Assembly (NCBI RefSeq): GCF_029028005.1
Contig: NZ_JAOTPO010000010.1
Span: 62,001-126,000, forward strand
Direction of reading: 5' to 3'
Origin: Alkalihalobacterium chitinilyticum
GTDB lineage: Bacteria; Bacillota; Bacilli; Bacillales; Bacillaceae_F
DNA: 64,000 nucleotides
Shown piece by piece: positions 17,928 through 26,398 of this stretch. Position 1 is the stretch's first letter, and every line of letters begins with the position of its first letter. Made by a program: the position numbers and the translations under genes. The notes beneath the pieces are model-generated. The model searched no databases and was not told where the DNA came from. It saw only the letters and a program-made list of their open reading frames with translations.

Positions 17928-18914
17928 GTGAAACAACCGATGGTAAACACGTATGAGCAGTTAAAAGGGTGGAGAATGTCGTCTATTGAGCAAGTAAAAT
18001 ATGATCATACGAAACTAAACGAATTCCACGATGAACTGATCACAAAAACAGTAAAAGCAGCCATCGAAAACGTTACAAGTGAGTGGGGTCCTCCCCCTGC
18101 TCACTTTGCTTTCTTTATGATGGGAAGTGCCGCACGTTTTGAACAAGCGCTTTGGAGCGATCAGGATCATGGGCTTGTGTATTTATCTACAAATGATCGT
18201 GAAAAAGACTACTTTTTAAAGCTAGGAAAAGAAATTTCAACAGCGTTAGCGTGTGTAGGTTACGTTAGATGTGATGGATTGGTCATGGCCTCGAGTGAGA
18301 GATGGTGTAAATCACTTTTATCTTGGAATGCGCAAATTCAAGACTGGATCGAAGAAGAGAGTTTTGAAACGTTGCGTCACTTGCTCACTTTTTTTGATTC
18401 ACGAGTGTTTATTGGAAACCCGTCACTGCTAGATGAGTTAAAAGACGTTATTTTTTTAAATCTAAAGGAAAACCCATCCTTAATGCAACGGTTTTATGAA
18501 AACGTAGAGCGGCGTAAAAAAGCAATTGGTGTGTTTGGTCAGTTGTTGGTTGAATCGTATGGTTCACATCATAATGTCATTCACTTAAAAAATACCGTTC
18601 TTTTTCCGTATGTGAATTCATTGCGGCTTTTAGCGTTACAAGAACAGATCAAAGCGCCTGAAACATTAGTGAGGTTTGAGCAACTGCCTGATCAATTGAT
18701 AGAAGTAAAAAAGCTGAGAGAGACATTTGCAAGACTTTTACAGTTCAGGCTTCGTTTCCAAGGAAATGAACAAAGCTATGAAACGATTCATCTATTAAAA
18801 GTCGACAAGTTAACTTCTAACGAGAAGCAGGAATTAAAAGAGTATATTCGTTCGGGTGCACGCCTCTATAAACTAACGAAAAAGCACATCGACAAAGGGT
18901 GTGGCATGAAGTGA
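17928..18914 (+). CDS. DUF294 putative nucleotidyltransferase (GlnD-like)
   Basis: A 328-residue protein. GSAARFEQALWSDQDHGL (about 66-83) is the polymerase-beta-type nucleotidyltransferase motif GSxxR-x(7-8)-SDQD found in PII uridylyltransferase-like DUF294 proteins; the two Asp residues would bind Mg. The C-terminal half matches the alpha-helical DUF294_C region. There are no CBS or cyclic-nucleotide domains, unlike many Gram-negative relatives. It starts at GTG 17928, 21 bases after amtB, and its 3' end overlaps the next exonuclease frame. The pairing of DUF294 with a DnaQ-like exonuclease is familiar in other bacteria; placing it behind amtB without PII suggests a nitrogen-signalling role, which is inference. 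Confidence 0.82.
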   Translation: MKQPMVNTYEQLKGWRMSSIEQVKYDHTKLNEFHDELITKTVKAAIENVTSEWGPPPAHFAFFMMGSAARFEQALWSDQDHGLVYLSTNDREKDYFLKLGKEISTALACVGYVRCDGLVMASSERWCKSLLSWNAQIQDWIEEESFETLRHLLTFFDSRVFIGNPSLLDELKDVIFLNLKENPSLMQRFYENVERRKKAIGVFGQLLVESYGSHHNVIHLKNTVLFPYVNSLRLLALQEQIKAPETLVRFEQLPDQLIEVKKLRETFARLLQFRLRFQGNEQSYETIHLLKVDKLTSNEKQELKEYIRSGARLYKLTKKHIDKGCGMK

Positions 18915-19636
18915 TCAACCACATGATTCAATATATGAAACAACTATCAGGAAAGTTAAGTCCGAATGTATATACCTCTGTACAGCACCAGTCGAGTGCT
19001 TCACAAATGGCCTACATGAGACAACTCCAAAAAGAATTAAAGAAGGAAAGTGTGCTAAATAAACGGTTTGAAGAACTTGAAGTCGTTGTGTTTGATATAG
19101 AAACAACAGGTTTTTATCCCGACCGTGGAGACAAAATTCTCTCAATTGGGGCGGTAAAAGTAAAAGGAACTAAGCTTGGAGAAGAAGAAGGATTTTATTC
19201 GCTAGTCCGCCACGAAGAGCCATTGCCTCAGCCGATTTTAGAGTTCACAGGAATTCAACAAGAAGATCTTTTTACAGCACCGACGATTGAGCAAGTTCTC
19301 GAGCAGTTTTTTCATTATGTTGAAGGTCGTACATTAGTGGCCCATCATTCACAGCATGAAAAATCGTTCATGCAGCACGTCTCCTGGCATGTGTTACGGA
19401 CGAATTTTATTCATCGTGTCATTGACACATCATTTTTAATCAAAGTAGCGTTACCTCATCAAAGTTTAAAAACGTTGGATGAGTGTTGTGATTTTTTTAA
19501 TATTCCGATCTTAACACGGCACCATGCGTTGGAAGATGCGAAAATGACGGCCCATTTATGGATCAAGAATGTACAAATTGTAAAAGAATTAGGATTTCAC
19601 ACTTTGCAAGATGTGTATACCGAGTTAGCAAAATAA
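18911..19636 (+). CDS. DEDDh-family 3'-5' exonuclease (DnaQ-like)
   Basis: About 241 residues. ExoI is FDIETTG, ExoII lies in LVAHHSQHEKSFM, and the DEDDh ExoIII is HHALEDAKMTAHLW, so all acidic residues and the His are present. The fold matches DNA polymerase III epsilon-type proofreading nucleases, acting alone here. The start may be GTG 18911, overlapping the DUF294 stop (GTGA), or GTG 18899; AAAGGGTG favours the former. Overlap implies translational coupling to DUF294. The substrate is unknown and could be DNA, RNA or a small nucleotide product of its partner. Confidence 0.88.
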   Translation: MINHMIQYMKQLSGKLSPNVYTSVQHQSSASQMAYMRQLQKELKKESVLNKRFEELEVVVFDIETTGFYPDRGDKILSIGAVKVKGTKLGEEEGFYSLVRHEEPLPQPILEFTGIQQEDLFTAPTIEQVLEQFFHYVEGRTLVAHHSQHEKSFMQHVSWHVLRTNFIHRVIDTSFLIKVALPHQSLKTLDECCDFFNIPILTRHHALEDAKMTAHLWIKNVQIVKELGFHTLQDVYTELAK

Positions 19637-19676
19637 AGAAGATTACACCCATTACAGGGCTTAAAGGAGGGAGGGG

Positions 19677-20030
19677 ATGAATAAAAATTTCCCTCGTCAT
19701 GTGGCGATTTTCCCAATTAGTGTTGTCAAAGAAATGACTCAGCTAACAGCAAGACAAATTCGTTACTATGAAGAGCAAGGACTCATTAAACCGGCTCGTA
19801 ATGAAGGTAACCAGCGGATTTTTTCACTAAACGATATAGAGCGATTTACAGAAATTAAGTCTCTGATTGACCAAGGTGTAAATATTGCTGGAGTTAAAGC
19901 GATCCTTATGACTAGACGATATGATGAAGAAAATGTCGTTCCTAACTCAAAAGACCGCTCGATGCTGCGTTTCACCGAGGAAGAATGGTTTGAATTGATT
20001 GAAAAGTATCGGGCTGGCGGGTTTTCGTAA
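19677..20030 (+). CDS. MerR-family nitrogen regulator, GlnR/TnrA type
   Basis: A 117-residue winged-helix protein. The N-terminus (FPISVVKEMTQLTARQIRYYEEQGLIKPARNEGN) is close to GlnR, including the ARQIRYYEE recognition region and the QGVNIAGVKAIL helix. The C-terminal tail is shorter than GlnR's and ends EWFELIEKYRAGGFS, roughly where GlnR/TnrA contact feedback-inhibited glutamine synthetase. A strong AAAGGAGG precedes the ATG. It follows the amtB-DUF294-exonuclease group by 40 bases. Candidate operators exist at glnA and amtB. I cannot decide between GlnR and TnrA by eye; the N-terminus favours GlnR. Confidence 0.88.
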   Translation: MNKNFPRHVAIFPISVVKEMTQLTARQIRYYEEQGLIKPARNEGNQRIFSLNDIERFTEIKSLIDQGVNIAGVKAILMTRRYDEENVVPNSKDRSMLRFTEEEWFELIEKYRAGGFS

Positions 20031-20052
20031 AGAAAATAGTGCCTTCTAGACT

Positions 20053-20116
20053 ATGAAAAGACTTGGGAACTCCAGACCATGAAAAAGGCTGGGGAACTCG
20101 AGTCTTTTGTTTGTTT
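20053..20116 (+). terminator. Terminator behind the GlnR-like gene
   Basis: AAAAGACT pairs with AGTCTTTT, and an inner CCAG pairs with CTGG. GGGAACTC occurs twice within the arms. TTTTGTTTGTTTTTT follows. Confidence 0.65.
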
Positions 20117-20234
20117 TTTAGAAGCGGTGTTAAGCGAATACGAGGGGAGTTGGTGCGTCCATTCTGTAGATGCGATTTAGTTAACAAGTTAGCGAGAGAG
20201 GTGACATTGGTAGAATTATTGCTATAGGAAATTA

Positions 20235-20416
20235 AGCGGACTCCAGGGCCGCTATTTCGATTAAAATTGTACTTTTTAGAGCGGAGCGGACTGAGAAGCC
20301 TTTATTTCCTATTTTTCGAGGTCGCTTTTGATGAATTAAGGCATATAGCGTCCTCTCAGTCCTCTATACTTGAAAAGACGATGGTTTTTACTAAAATAGG
20401 GGCTTCTGAGTCCGCA
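20235..20416. repeat. Four-unit forward-forward-reverse-reverse repeat, locus 1
   Basis: Four copies of a 23-bp element related to AGCGGACTCAGAAGCCTTA plus TTT: forward at 20235-20257 and 20285-20307, reverse at 20343-20365 and 20394-20416. Like-oriented copies are 50-51 bp apart. The rest of the 20.1-20.77 kb spacer shows no gene. Confidence 0.85.
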
Positions 20417-20757
20417 AAAAAATCCTTTTCCCTATGATTGTGCCTGTTTGCTGTCAGTCAATAAACCATTAAAAGATCAATACACTGCACGCGCATCTTC
20501 CTGTATATAAATCAAATATCACACTTGACCTTACGATAGCTGCATCACGTGCATTGTCCTTTTCTCAGTTCAGATTTGAAGACCCAATAAAATTAGCCAA
20601 CTGAGTCATAATAAATACAGAAAGGCCCATCTCATTTAATCCTTCAATATGAAGTAGTTTAAAACAAAAATAAGCTTTACTAAGGATGGATAGGGGATTT
20701 TAATTTTATTTCCCCGGGAAGTGTTGTAAAATATTTAGGGTAGCGAAACAAAGTTTG
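20417..20757. other. Remaining spacer upstream of pepF
   Basis: AT-rich; no frame with a ribosome binding site. AAATATTTAGGGTAGCG about 30 bases before pepF resembles no strong promoter. Confidence 0.4.
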
Positions 20758-20772
20758 AGAGGAGTAAGAGGC

Positions 20773-22554
20773 ATGCAAACAAAGTATAATCAACTATGGG
20801 ATTTAGACAGCATTTTTCCAGGTGGCAGCGAATCAACTGAATTACGAGGGTTTATTCAAGAGACAAAAGAAGAGTTGATCGCACTTGAACAATCTCTTCA
20901 ACAATTAACGGAATTACATAAAGAACAAGAAAAATTGATTAAAATTATTGAAAACGCACAACAGGCTGTTGCAAAAGTAAGAGAAGTCGGTGCATTTGTC
21001 GGTTGTTTAACAGCGCAAAATATGGCAGACAAGAAAGCGGTGCAATTAAGTGGAACAGCAAAAGAGCTTTCGTCACTTTATCAAGGGGTTTTAACGAGCA
21101 TCGATGAAAAAATTCAGCAGCTAGATGAAACAGACTTACAAGCGATGATCAATAACCATTTTCCTGGAGTTGCGTTTTATTTAAATGAACGAGCCGAGCG
21201 TGCCAAAGATAAGTTATCGCCAGCAGAGGAAAAATTAGCTCAAAAGTTATCGACAAGCGGGTACCATGCTTGGGCAGACATGTACAATGCCCTTGTTAAC
21301 AGTATGAAAATTACGTTTGAAGAAAATGGACAAACCGAAGAACTTTCAGTAGGGCAAGCTGAAAATAAGTTAGCCAATAATGACCGTAATGTTCGTGTCG
21401 ATGCTTTCGAAAAGTGGGAAAAGACATGGACTGAAAATGAAGATTTATTCGCTACGACAATTAATCATCTTGCTGGCTTTAGGCTCGGTCTTTATGAAAA
21501 AAGAGGCTGGACAAATGTTCTAAAAGAGCCGCTTGAAATTAACCGGATGTCAGAAGCAACATTAAATGCGATGTGGGATACGATTACTAAAAACAAATCA
21601 CGTTTTATGCCGTACTTAGAGCAAAAAGCAAAGTATCTCGGATTAGAAAAACTAGCTTGGTATGATGTACATGCTCCAATTGGAAGTGCAAGTTCATCGA
21701 TCCCTTACGAAGAAGCGGCAGAGTCAATTATCGATCAATTTGGTAAGTTTAGTCCGAAAATGGCTGAGTTCACAAAAATGGCGTTCGAAAAAGACTGGGT
21801 TGAAGCAGAAAATCGTGCTGGAAAACGCCCAGGCGCTTTCTGTACGACGTTACCGGCAAGCGGTGAGACACGCGTCTTTATGACGTACAGCGGCAGCGCA
21901 TCCAACGTATCGACTTTAGCTCATGAGTTAGGTCATGCCTACCATGCATATGTAATGCGCGACATGCCAAACTTTGCACAGTCTTACGCGATGAACGTTG
22001 CAGAAACGGCTTCTACCTTTGCAGAGCTTATTGTAAGTGATGCAGCGGTCCAGCAAGCAGAAACGGATGAAGAAAAGTTGGTTCTTATTGAAAGTAAACT
22101 TGGTCGAGCGATTGCTTTCTTTATGAACATCCATGCGCGCTTCTTATTTGAAACGAGATTTTATGAAAAGAGAAAAGAAGGGCTTCTTTCGGCGCAAGAG
22201 TTAAACGAGCTCATGGTCGAAGCACAGAAAGAAGCGTATTGTGACTCTTTATCAGAATACCATCCGCATTTCTGGGCGGCTAAGCAGCATTTCCATATTA
22301 CAGGCGTACCATTCTATAACTTCCCGTACACATTCGGTTTCTTATTTAGCCTTGGTGTATACGCACACGCTCTTGAAGAGGGTGCATCATTTGAAGATGG
22401 CTATGTTGCATTGTTACGTGACACAGGTAGCATGAATGTGGAAGAACTAGCACAAAAACACTTAAATGTAGATTTAACAAAAGAAGAATTCTGGCAGAAA
22501 GCCATTGACCTCGTCGTTAAAGATGTAGACCAATTCTTAGAACTGACAAAATAA
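20773..22554 (+). CDS. pepF: M3 family oligoendopeptidase (PepF type)
   Basis: A 593-residue zinc metallopeptidase that cleaves short peptides in the cytoplasm. The HExxH zinc motif is in STLAHELGHAYHAY, with the third ligand expected in the following ETASTFAELIV segment. Length and layout match the M3B PepF-like group of Firmicutes. The ATG at 20773 has AGAGGAG 8 bases upstream; an in-frame TTG further upstream is unsupported. A GGTGCC-family hairpin terminates it. Confidence 0.94.
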   Translation: MQTKYNQLWDLDSIFPGGSESTELRGFIQETKEELIALEQSLQQLTELHKEQEKLIKIIENAQQAVAKVREVGAFVGCLTAQNMADKKAVQLSGTAKELSSLYQGVLTSIDEKIQQLDETDLQAMINNHFPGVAFYLNERAERAKDKLSPAEEKLAQKLSTSGYHAWADMYNALVNSMKITFEENGQTEELSVGQAENKLANNDRNVRVDAFEKWEKTWTENEDLFATTINHLAGFRLGLYEKRGWTNVLKEPLEINRMSEATLNAMWDTITKNKSRFMPYLEQKAKYLGLEKLAWYDVHAPIGSASSSIPYEEAAESIIDQFGKFSPKMAEFTKMAFEKDWVEAENRAGKRPGAFCTTLPASGETRVFMTYSGSASNVSTLAHELGHAYHAYVMRDMPNFAQSYAMNVAETASTFAELIVSDAAVQQAETDEEKLVLIESKLGRAIAFFMNIHARFLFETRFYEKRKEGLLSAQELNELMVEAQKEAYCDSLSEYHPHFWAAKQHFHITGVPFYNFPYTFGFLFSLGVYAHALEEGASFEDGYVALLRDTGSMNVEELAQKHLNVDLTKEEFWQKAIDLVVKDVDQFLELTK

Positions 22555-22560
22555 AAATAT

Positions 22561-22610
22561 GGTGCCAGGCACCTTTAGTCCGCTAAAGGTGCCTGGCACC
22601 TCTTTTTTCT
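22561..22610 (+). terminator. Terminator of pepF formed by a GGTGCC-family hairpin
   Basis: GGTGCCAGGCACC plus TTTAG pairs perfectly with CTAAA plus GGTGCCTGGCACC around a 4-base loop (22561-22600), followed by TCTTTTTTC. It begins 6 bases after the stop. Confidence 0.9.
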
Positions 22611-22619
22611 TTTTGGGCG

Positions 22620-22649
22620 TTAACATCAGTTTTGAAGTAATGGTATAAT
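22620..22649 (+). promoter_or_regulatory. Promoter of the PAS histidine kinase
   Basis: TTAACA (22620-22625) and TATAAT (22644-22649), 18 bases apart. Confidence 0.7.
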
Positions 22650-22681
22650 AGAGGAAAACATGTCGAAAAATGGAGAAGTGT

Positions 22682-24355
22682 ATGGGTATCGATAAGCACA
22701 AGCGTTTAGATCTTATTTTTAAACGAAATCAATTAATGGCAAAACTGTTAATGATTTTTTATGCATCTAGCATAGTGATTAATACTTTTATTGATCCAGT
22801 CATACTTGTTTTCGTCGCTCCGATAGGTTTATTTTTCTGTATTCTTATTTATTTTTTATCAAAACAGAAGCAGCTAACAATACTTACGATGTATTTATCG
22901 ATCCTTTTTGTTTTTAGTTTTTTCTTCTTGTTAATTATCTATGAACCGTTACTCATTAATTTTATATACATTTGGTTAGGATTAATTATTAGTTCCATTT
23001 TTCATATGGTACGGCCGATTTTGTTTGCTAGTTTTCTGACGACAGCTGCAACCATTTATTTTTTCTTTCGATACCAAAACGAGTTATTCCCAGGATCTGA
23101 TAAAGTGGATGTGATCTATGTTGCATTATTTGGAATACTTATTACCATATTTTTAGTGTTTTCTAGCCGGTTTACGGAAGGTTTATTGGAAAAGGCCCAA
23201 TTGAAAACGGAGAAAACATCTAAAGCGTTAATCGAGGCCAAAGGATATTTGAACACTTTATTTAACCAGTTAAAGGATCCGATTGTCATCCATGATGAAA
23301 AAGGCAGGATCTATCAAGTGAATCACGGGTTTACAGAAACATTTGGTTGGAATACTGAAGAATTGGTCGGCCAAACGATGCCGCAATTAAATGAAGTCCA
23401 ACTTAAGTATTTACAAGAGCAATGGGAGTCGGTTTCAAGAGGGGAAATGGTCCGAGAAATCGAATTAAAGAATGGGACGAAGGATGAAAAACAATTAGAC
23501 GTTGCTATATCGGTATCTGCAATTCGAACGGAAGAGGGGCGAGTTGTTGCATTAGCATCTATTTTAAGAGATATTACAGAGCAGAAACAAACCGAAGAAT
23601 ATATAAGAAGGTCCGAAAAACTTTCTGCAGTTGGTCAGTTAGCAGCTGGTGTTGCTCATGAAATCCGTAATCCGCTTACGGTTATTTCTGGGTTCCTTCA
23701 GTTAATGCAGCAACGAGAACAAAATACAAATAACCATGTACCCGTTATGTTAAGTGAGCTTGCAAGAATCAATAAAATTATCAGTGAGTTTCTTTTATTA
23801 GCAAAACCGGGGGTTCAAAAGTTTGAAAACGTAAAAATCTGTTATTTAATCCGAGAAGTAGTGACGCTGTTAGACACTTCAGCAATCATGAAAAGTATTT
23901 CGATTACGTCCGAGTTTTCAATTGACGATACGACAGTCGAATGTGATCCTGATCAAATCAAGCAAGTGCTCATTAACTTACTGAAAAATAGTATTGAAGC
24001 AATGGATGACGGGGGACAGATTCATATCCACGTCTATGAGAAGGATAATATGATCTATATTCAAATTAAAGATACAGGTAACGGAATTCCTCAGGAAGTT
24101 CTTGAACGAATCGGTGAGCCGTTTTTTACGACAAAACCAAAGGGGACAGGGTTAGGTTTAATGATTTGTGATCGTATTATTGAGCATCATCATGGAAAAA
24201 TGGACATTTCAAGTGTTCAAGGAAAAGGCACAACTGTAACTATTTATTTAAATAAAGTGATTAGTGAACAGGAGGGAAAAAATGAATATACCAGTTCAGA
24301 ATATTATCGCGAAAGTCGAACAGCAACTGAACGAAATGAAGTCAGAAGCGGCTGA
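22682..24355 (+). CDS. Membrane-bound PAS sensor histidine kinase
   Basis: About 557 residues. Five or six transmembrane helices (about 20-170) with tiny loops resemble KinB-like intramembrane sensors. A PAS domain (about 195-300, DPIVIHDEKGRIYQVN) precedes HisKA (VAHEIRNPLTVISGF, His326) and HATPase_c (NLLKNSIEAM, DTGNGIP, GEPFFTTKPKGTGLGL). The HEIRNPL box is that of sporulation kinases feeding Spo0F, so it may belong to that phosphorelay; no response regulator is adjacent. GGAGAAG precedes ATG 22682. The 3' end overlaps ywdI by 74 bases and the last 30 or so residues extend beyond the usual end, so a small frame change there is possible. Confidence 0.88.
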   Translation: MGIDKHKRLDLIFKRNQLMAKLLMIFYASSIVINTFIDPVILVFVAPIGLFFCILIYFLSKQKQLTILTMYLSILFVFSFFFLLIIYEPLLINFIYIWLGLIISSIFHMVRPILFASFLTTAATIYFFFRYQNELFPGSDKVDVIYVALFGILITIFLVFSSRFTEGLLEKAQLKTEKTSKALIEAKGYLNTLFNQLKDPIVIHDEKGRIYQVNHGFTETFGWNTEELVGQTMPQLNEVQLKYLQEQWESVSRGEMVREIELKNGTKDEKQLDVAISVSAIRTEEGRVVALASILRDITEQKQTEEYIRRSEKLSAVGQLAAGVAHEIRNPLTVISGFLQLMQQREQNTNNHVPVMLSELARINKIISEFLLLAKPGVQKFENVKICYLIREVVTLLDTSAIMKSISITSEFSIDDTTVECDPDQIKQVLINLLKNSIEAMDDGGQIHIHVYEKDNMIYIQIKDTGNGIPQEVLERIGEPFFTTKPKGTGLGLMICDRIIEHHHGKMDISSVQGKGTTVTIYLNKVISEQEGKNEYTSSEYYRESRTATERNEVRSG

Positions 24356-24554
24356 AGGTAATGAACGGGGAGTGCAAGAAGCGGCTAAGCTGATTAAAGC
24401 TTATTGTGAGTTAGTGTTGGATAAAGAAAGTACGGCTACAAAAAAAACGACCGTATCGGAACAACCACGCATTTTACCAAGTGCTAATGTGACGACACCT
24501 TCAACAAGCAGTTTGAATTCAAACAAAGATGAAGGTAGTTTGTTGGATTTTTAA
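24282..24554 (+). CDS. ywdI: YwdI family protein (DUF5327)
   Basis: A 90-residue protein starting MNIPVQNIIAKVEQQLNEM. An N-terminal helical part (1-50) is followed by a Ser/Thr-rich linker ending SLLDF, as in YwdI. AGGAGGG at 24270-24276 is very strong and fixes the ATG. The first 74 bases lie inside the preceding kinase frame. Function unknown; in B. subtilis it neighbours ung and ywdK. Confidence 0.85.
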   Translation: MNIPVQNIIAKVEQQLNEMKSEAAEGNERGVQEAAKLIKAYCELVLDKESTATKKTTVSEQPRILPSANVTTPSTSSLNSNKDEGSLLDF

Positions 24555-24655
24555 CAGGCTAGGTGGTCGAAGTGTAAAGTTCCATTTTGTTAATTACCAG
24601 GCGAGATGTGATATTCTATGATTATTAGAAATGAAAAAGTAAAGGAGATTTTCAG

Positions 24656-25027
24656 ATGTTCAACATATTTATTGTACTTGGCAGTATCGGTGCGGCATTA
24701 GGTGTTGCTTTAGGTGCATTTGGAGCTCACGGTTTAGAAGGTCGCCTGACAGAACACTATCTTAAAATTTATCAAACGGGTGTGCAGTACCATATGTATC
24801 ACGCACTCGGACTGATTTTAATTGGATTAATCAGCTGGAAAGGTGTCGAAACTAGTTTAGTTCACTGGGCAGGGTGGCTTATTGTATTAGGAATTATCTT
24901 ATTTTCTGGCAGCTTGTATGTTCTAGCAATTACAGGAATCTCAAAGCTAGGAATGATTACGCCATTAGGCGGGGTAGCCTTTATCGCTGGTTGGGTACTT
25001 CTTGCTGTAAGTATGTTTAGAGCATAA
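24656..25027 (+). CDS. ywdK: DUF423 membrane protein YwdK
   Basis: A 123-residue protein with four predicted membrane helices. The opening GALGVALGAFGAHGLEGRL is the DUF423 signature. AAAGGAGA precedes the ATG. Role unknown; the family is widespread in bacteria. Confidence 0.92.
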   Translation: MFNIFIVLGSIGAALGVALGAFGAHGLEGRLTEHYLKIYQTGVQYHMYHALGLILIGLISWKGVETSLVHWAGWLIVLGIILFSGSLYVLAITGISKLGMITPLGGVAFIAGWVLLAVSMFRA

Positions 25028-25034
25028 ATCAAAA

Positions 25035-25152
25035 AATAGGCTGACTCTAATGTCAGGCCCTCATGTGCACACAGACAATGCAGATCGATAATAAATGATT
25101 GCAACTAAAGTGTGCGGGGAGGGGCCTGACTTTTTTTACGAGCCAGCCTATT
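25035..25152. terminator. Long structured bidirectional terminator between ywdK and gerQ
   Basis: The outer stem AATAGGCTG (25035-25043) pairs with CAGCCTATT (25144-25152). The inner stem GTCAGGCCC (25052-25060) pairs with GGGCCTGAC (25122-25130), followed by TTTTTTT. A further GTGCACAC/GTGTGC pairing lies inside. Confidence 0.75.
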
Positions 25153-25168
25153 GTATTAGTTTGTTATT

Positions 25169-25759
25169 TTAGTCTTCCTCACGTGGCGGGTATGCAGCTA
25201 AAGGTGCCTGACCAAACGGATAATCATATTCGATTTCCTCATCAAACTCGACGTAATCAAGGTTTACCATTAATAATAAGTACCACATTCCTGTTTGCGG
25301 ATCACTAATGACAATATGATCGCGACCTGCTTCTTGAACAAGACCTGTAAATACTCGAGATGGCCATTCTGGATTATTCTCAAATGTCATATACACTCTA
25401 ACTCGTTTTCCGCGGTTGAGACGGAGAATGTTTTCAATATAGGACATCTCCATTGGGAGCATCCCTGGGATTTGCGGGAATTGCTGCTGTAAGTGTGGCT
25501 GTGGTGCATAAAATAGTGGTGGCATCATAGGCTGTTGCATCATGGGTTGCTGCATCATGGGTTGCTGCATCATGGGTTGTTGCATCATATGCTGTTGCAT
25601 CATAGGTTGTTGCATCATATGATGATCCATCATGGGCTGATGCATCTTATGTTGGTCCATCATAGGTTGTTGCATCATTTGATCCATTGTTGGTTGCTGG
25701 TGTTGCATATGTGTGTGGCCATCCATTCCAGGTTGATTATCCCATTGTTGCTGATACAT
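25169..25759 (-). CDS. gerQ: Spore coat protein GerQ
   Basis: A 196-residue inner-coat protein needed to hold the lytic enzyme CwlJ in the spore coat. The N-terminal half is a His/Gln/Met/Pro-rich region built on a pentapeptide MMQQP (about residues 28-80). The C-terminal half (SYIENILRLNRGKRVRVYMTF ... DHIVISDPQTGMWYLL) is the conserved GerQ domain. In B. subtilis GerQ is crosslinked by transglutaminase Tgl through Lys and Gln; the Gln-rich part here fits that. It lies 38 bases after cwlJ on the same strand with its own AAAGGAGTG. Confidence 0.95.
   Translation of the reverse strand: MYQQQWDNQPGMDGHTHMQHQQPTMDQMMQQPMMDQHKMHQPMMDHHMMQQPMMQQHMMQQPMMQQPMMQQPMMQQPMMPPLFYAPQPHLQQQFPQIPGMLPMEMSYIENILRLNRGKRVRVYMTFENNPEWPSRVFTGLVQEAGRDHIVISDPQTGMWYLLLMVNLDYVEFDEEIEYDYPFGQAPLAAYPPREED
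25520..25678 (-). repeat. 15-bp coding minisatellite in gerQ
   Basis: Tandem 15-bp units encode MMQQP and variants (MMQQH, MMDQH, MMDHH). The last four or five copies are nearly identical, suggesting recent expansion. Confidence 0.85.
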
Positions 25760-25797
25760 TGTATCACTCCTTTTTCTTTTCTGAATGTATATTTTTT

Positions 25798-26229
25798 TTA
25801 AAATGTACTATAAACTTGCGGACACTCTGATGCTAACGGTGTATAGAAGCAATGGAGCTTATAGCGGCCCGAGTTCCACTGTCCCCACCATTGAGCAGGA
25901 CAAGAGCCTTCAGGTCGGAAAAACCATAAGGCGAATTCTGCTGGGTGATGTCGATCGCCTCTAATGACTTGTCGAGCAAGTCTTCTTTCTTTCTCACGCG
26001 CTCCTTGATAGAAATATCCTTTTTGGGTGGCCTCAAATCCGCCGGGTGATTGCCAAACCATTCGTGTAACCGAGTTAATATCAACAAAATCCAGACATGC
26101 AGATCGAACTCGGTTGACCATTACATTGCCTGCCATTAACATGCCAAGCTCTCCTTCACCTTCTGCTTCAGCACGCATTAAACGAGCCATCAAGTCAATA
26201 TCACTGCTGTTGGCTTTAATAACGGCCAT
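25798..26229 (-). CDS. cwlJ: Spore cortex-lytic cell wall hydrolase CwlJ
   Basis: A 143-residue SleB/CwlJ-type hydrolase (Hydrolase_2) that degrades cortex peptidoglycan during germination. DIDLMARLMRAEAEGEGELGMLMAGNVMVNRV carries the catalytic Glu, and SPGGFEAT, ALWFFRPEG and CPAQWWGQWN are family motifs. It has no signal peptide, consistent with deposition from the mother cell onto the coat. It heads a cwlJ-gerQ operon, which fits the known dependence of CwlJ on GerQ. AGGAGG precedes the ATG. In B. subtilis cwlJ lies elsewhere, so this linkage differs from that species. Confidence 0.95.
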   Translation of the reverse strand: MAVIKANSSDIDLMARLMRAEAEGEGELGMLMAGNVMVNRVRSACLDFVDINSVTRMVWQSPGGFEATQKGYFYQGAREKERRLARQVIRGDRHHPAEFALWFFRPEGSCPAQWWGQWNSGRYKLHCFYTPLASECPQVYSTF

Positions 26230-26398
26230 CTGTTCACCTCCTAATTCATTAGGTGCCGTACGTGGTGAGTTGGAGGACTGTCAATTGACTATGGTTTTTT
26301 ACAGCTTAATTGTGTTACGGCATACCCAAGCACAGTTAGTTCAAATATATGTAACGAAAAATGGGACTATGACTTTTTCATAAAAACCTCATCAAAAA

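Noticed and set aside
25535-25801. His/Leu-rich 88-codon plus-strand frame opposite gerQ
   Set aside because: It is the antisense reading of the gerQ minisatellite; low complexity and no ribosome binding site.
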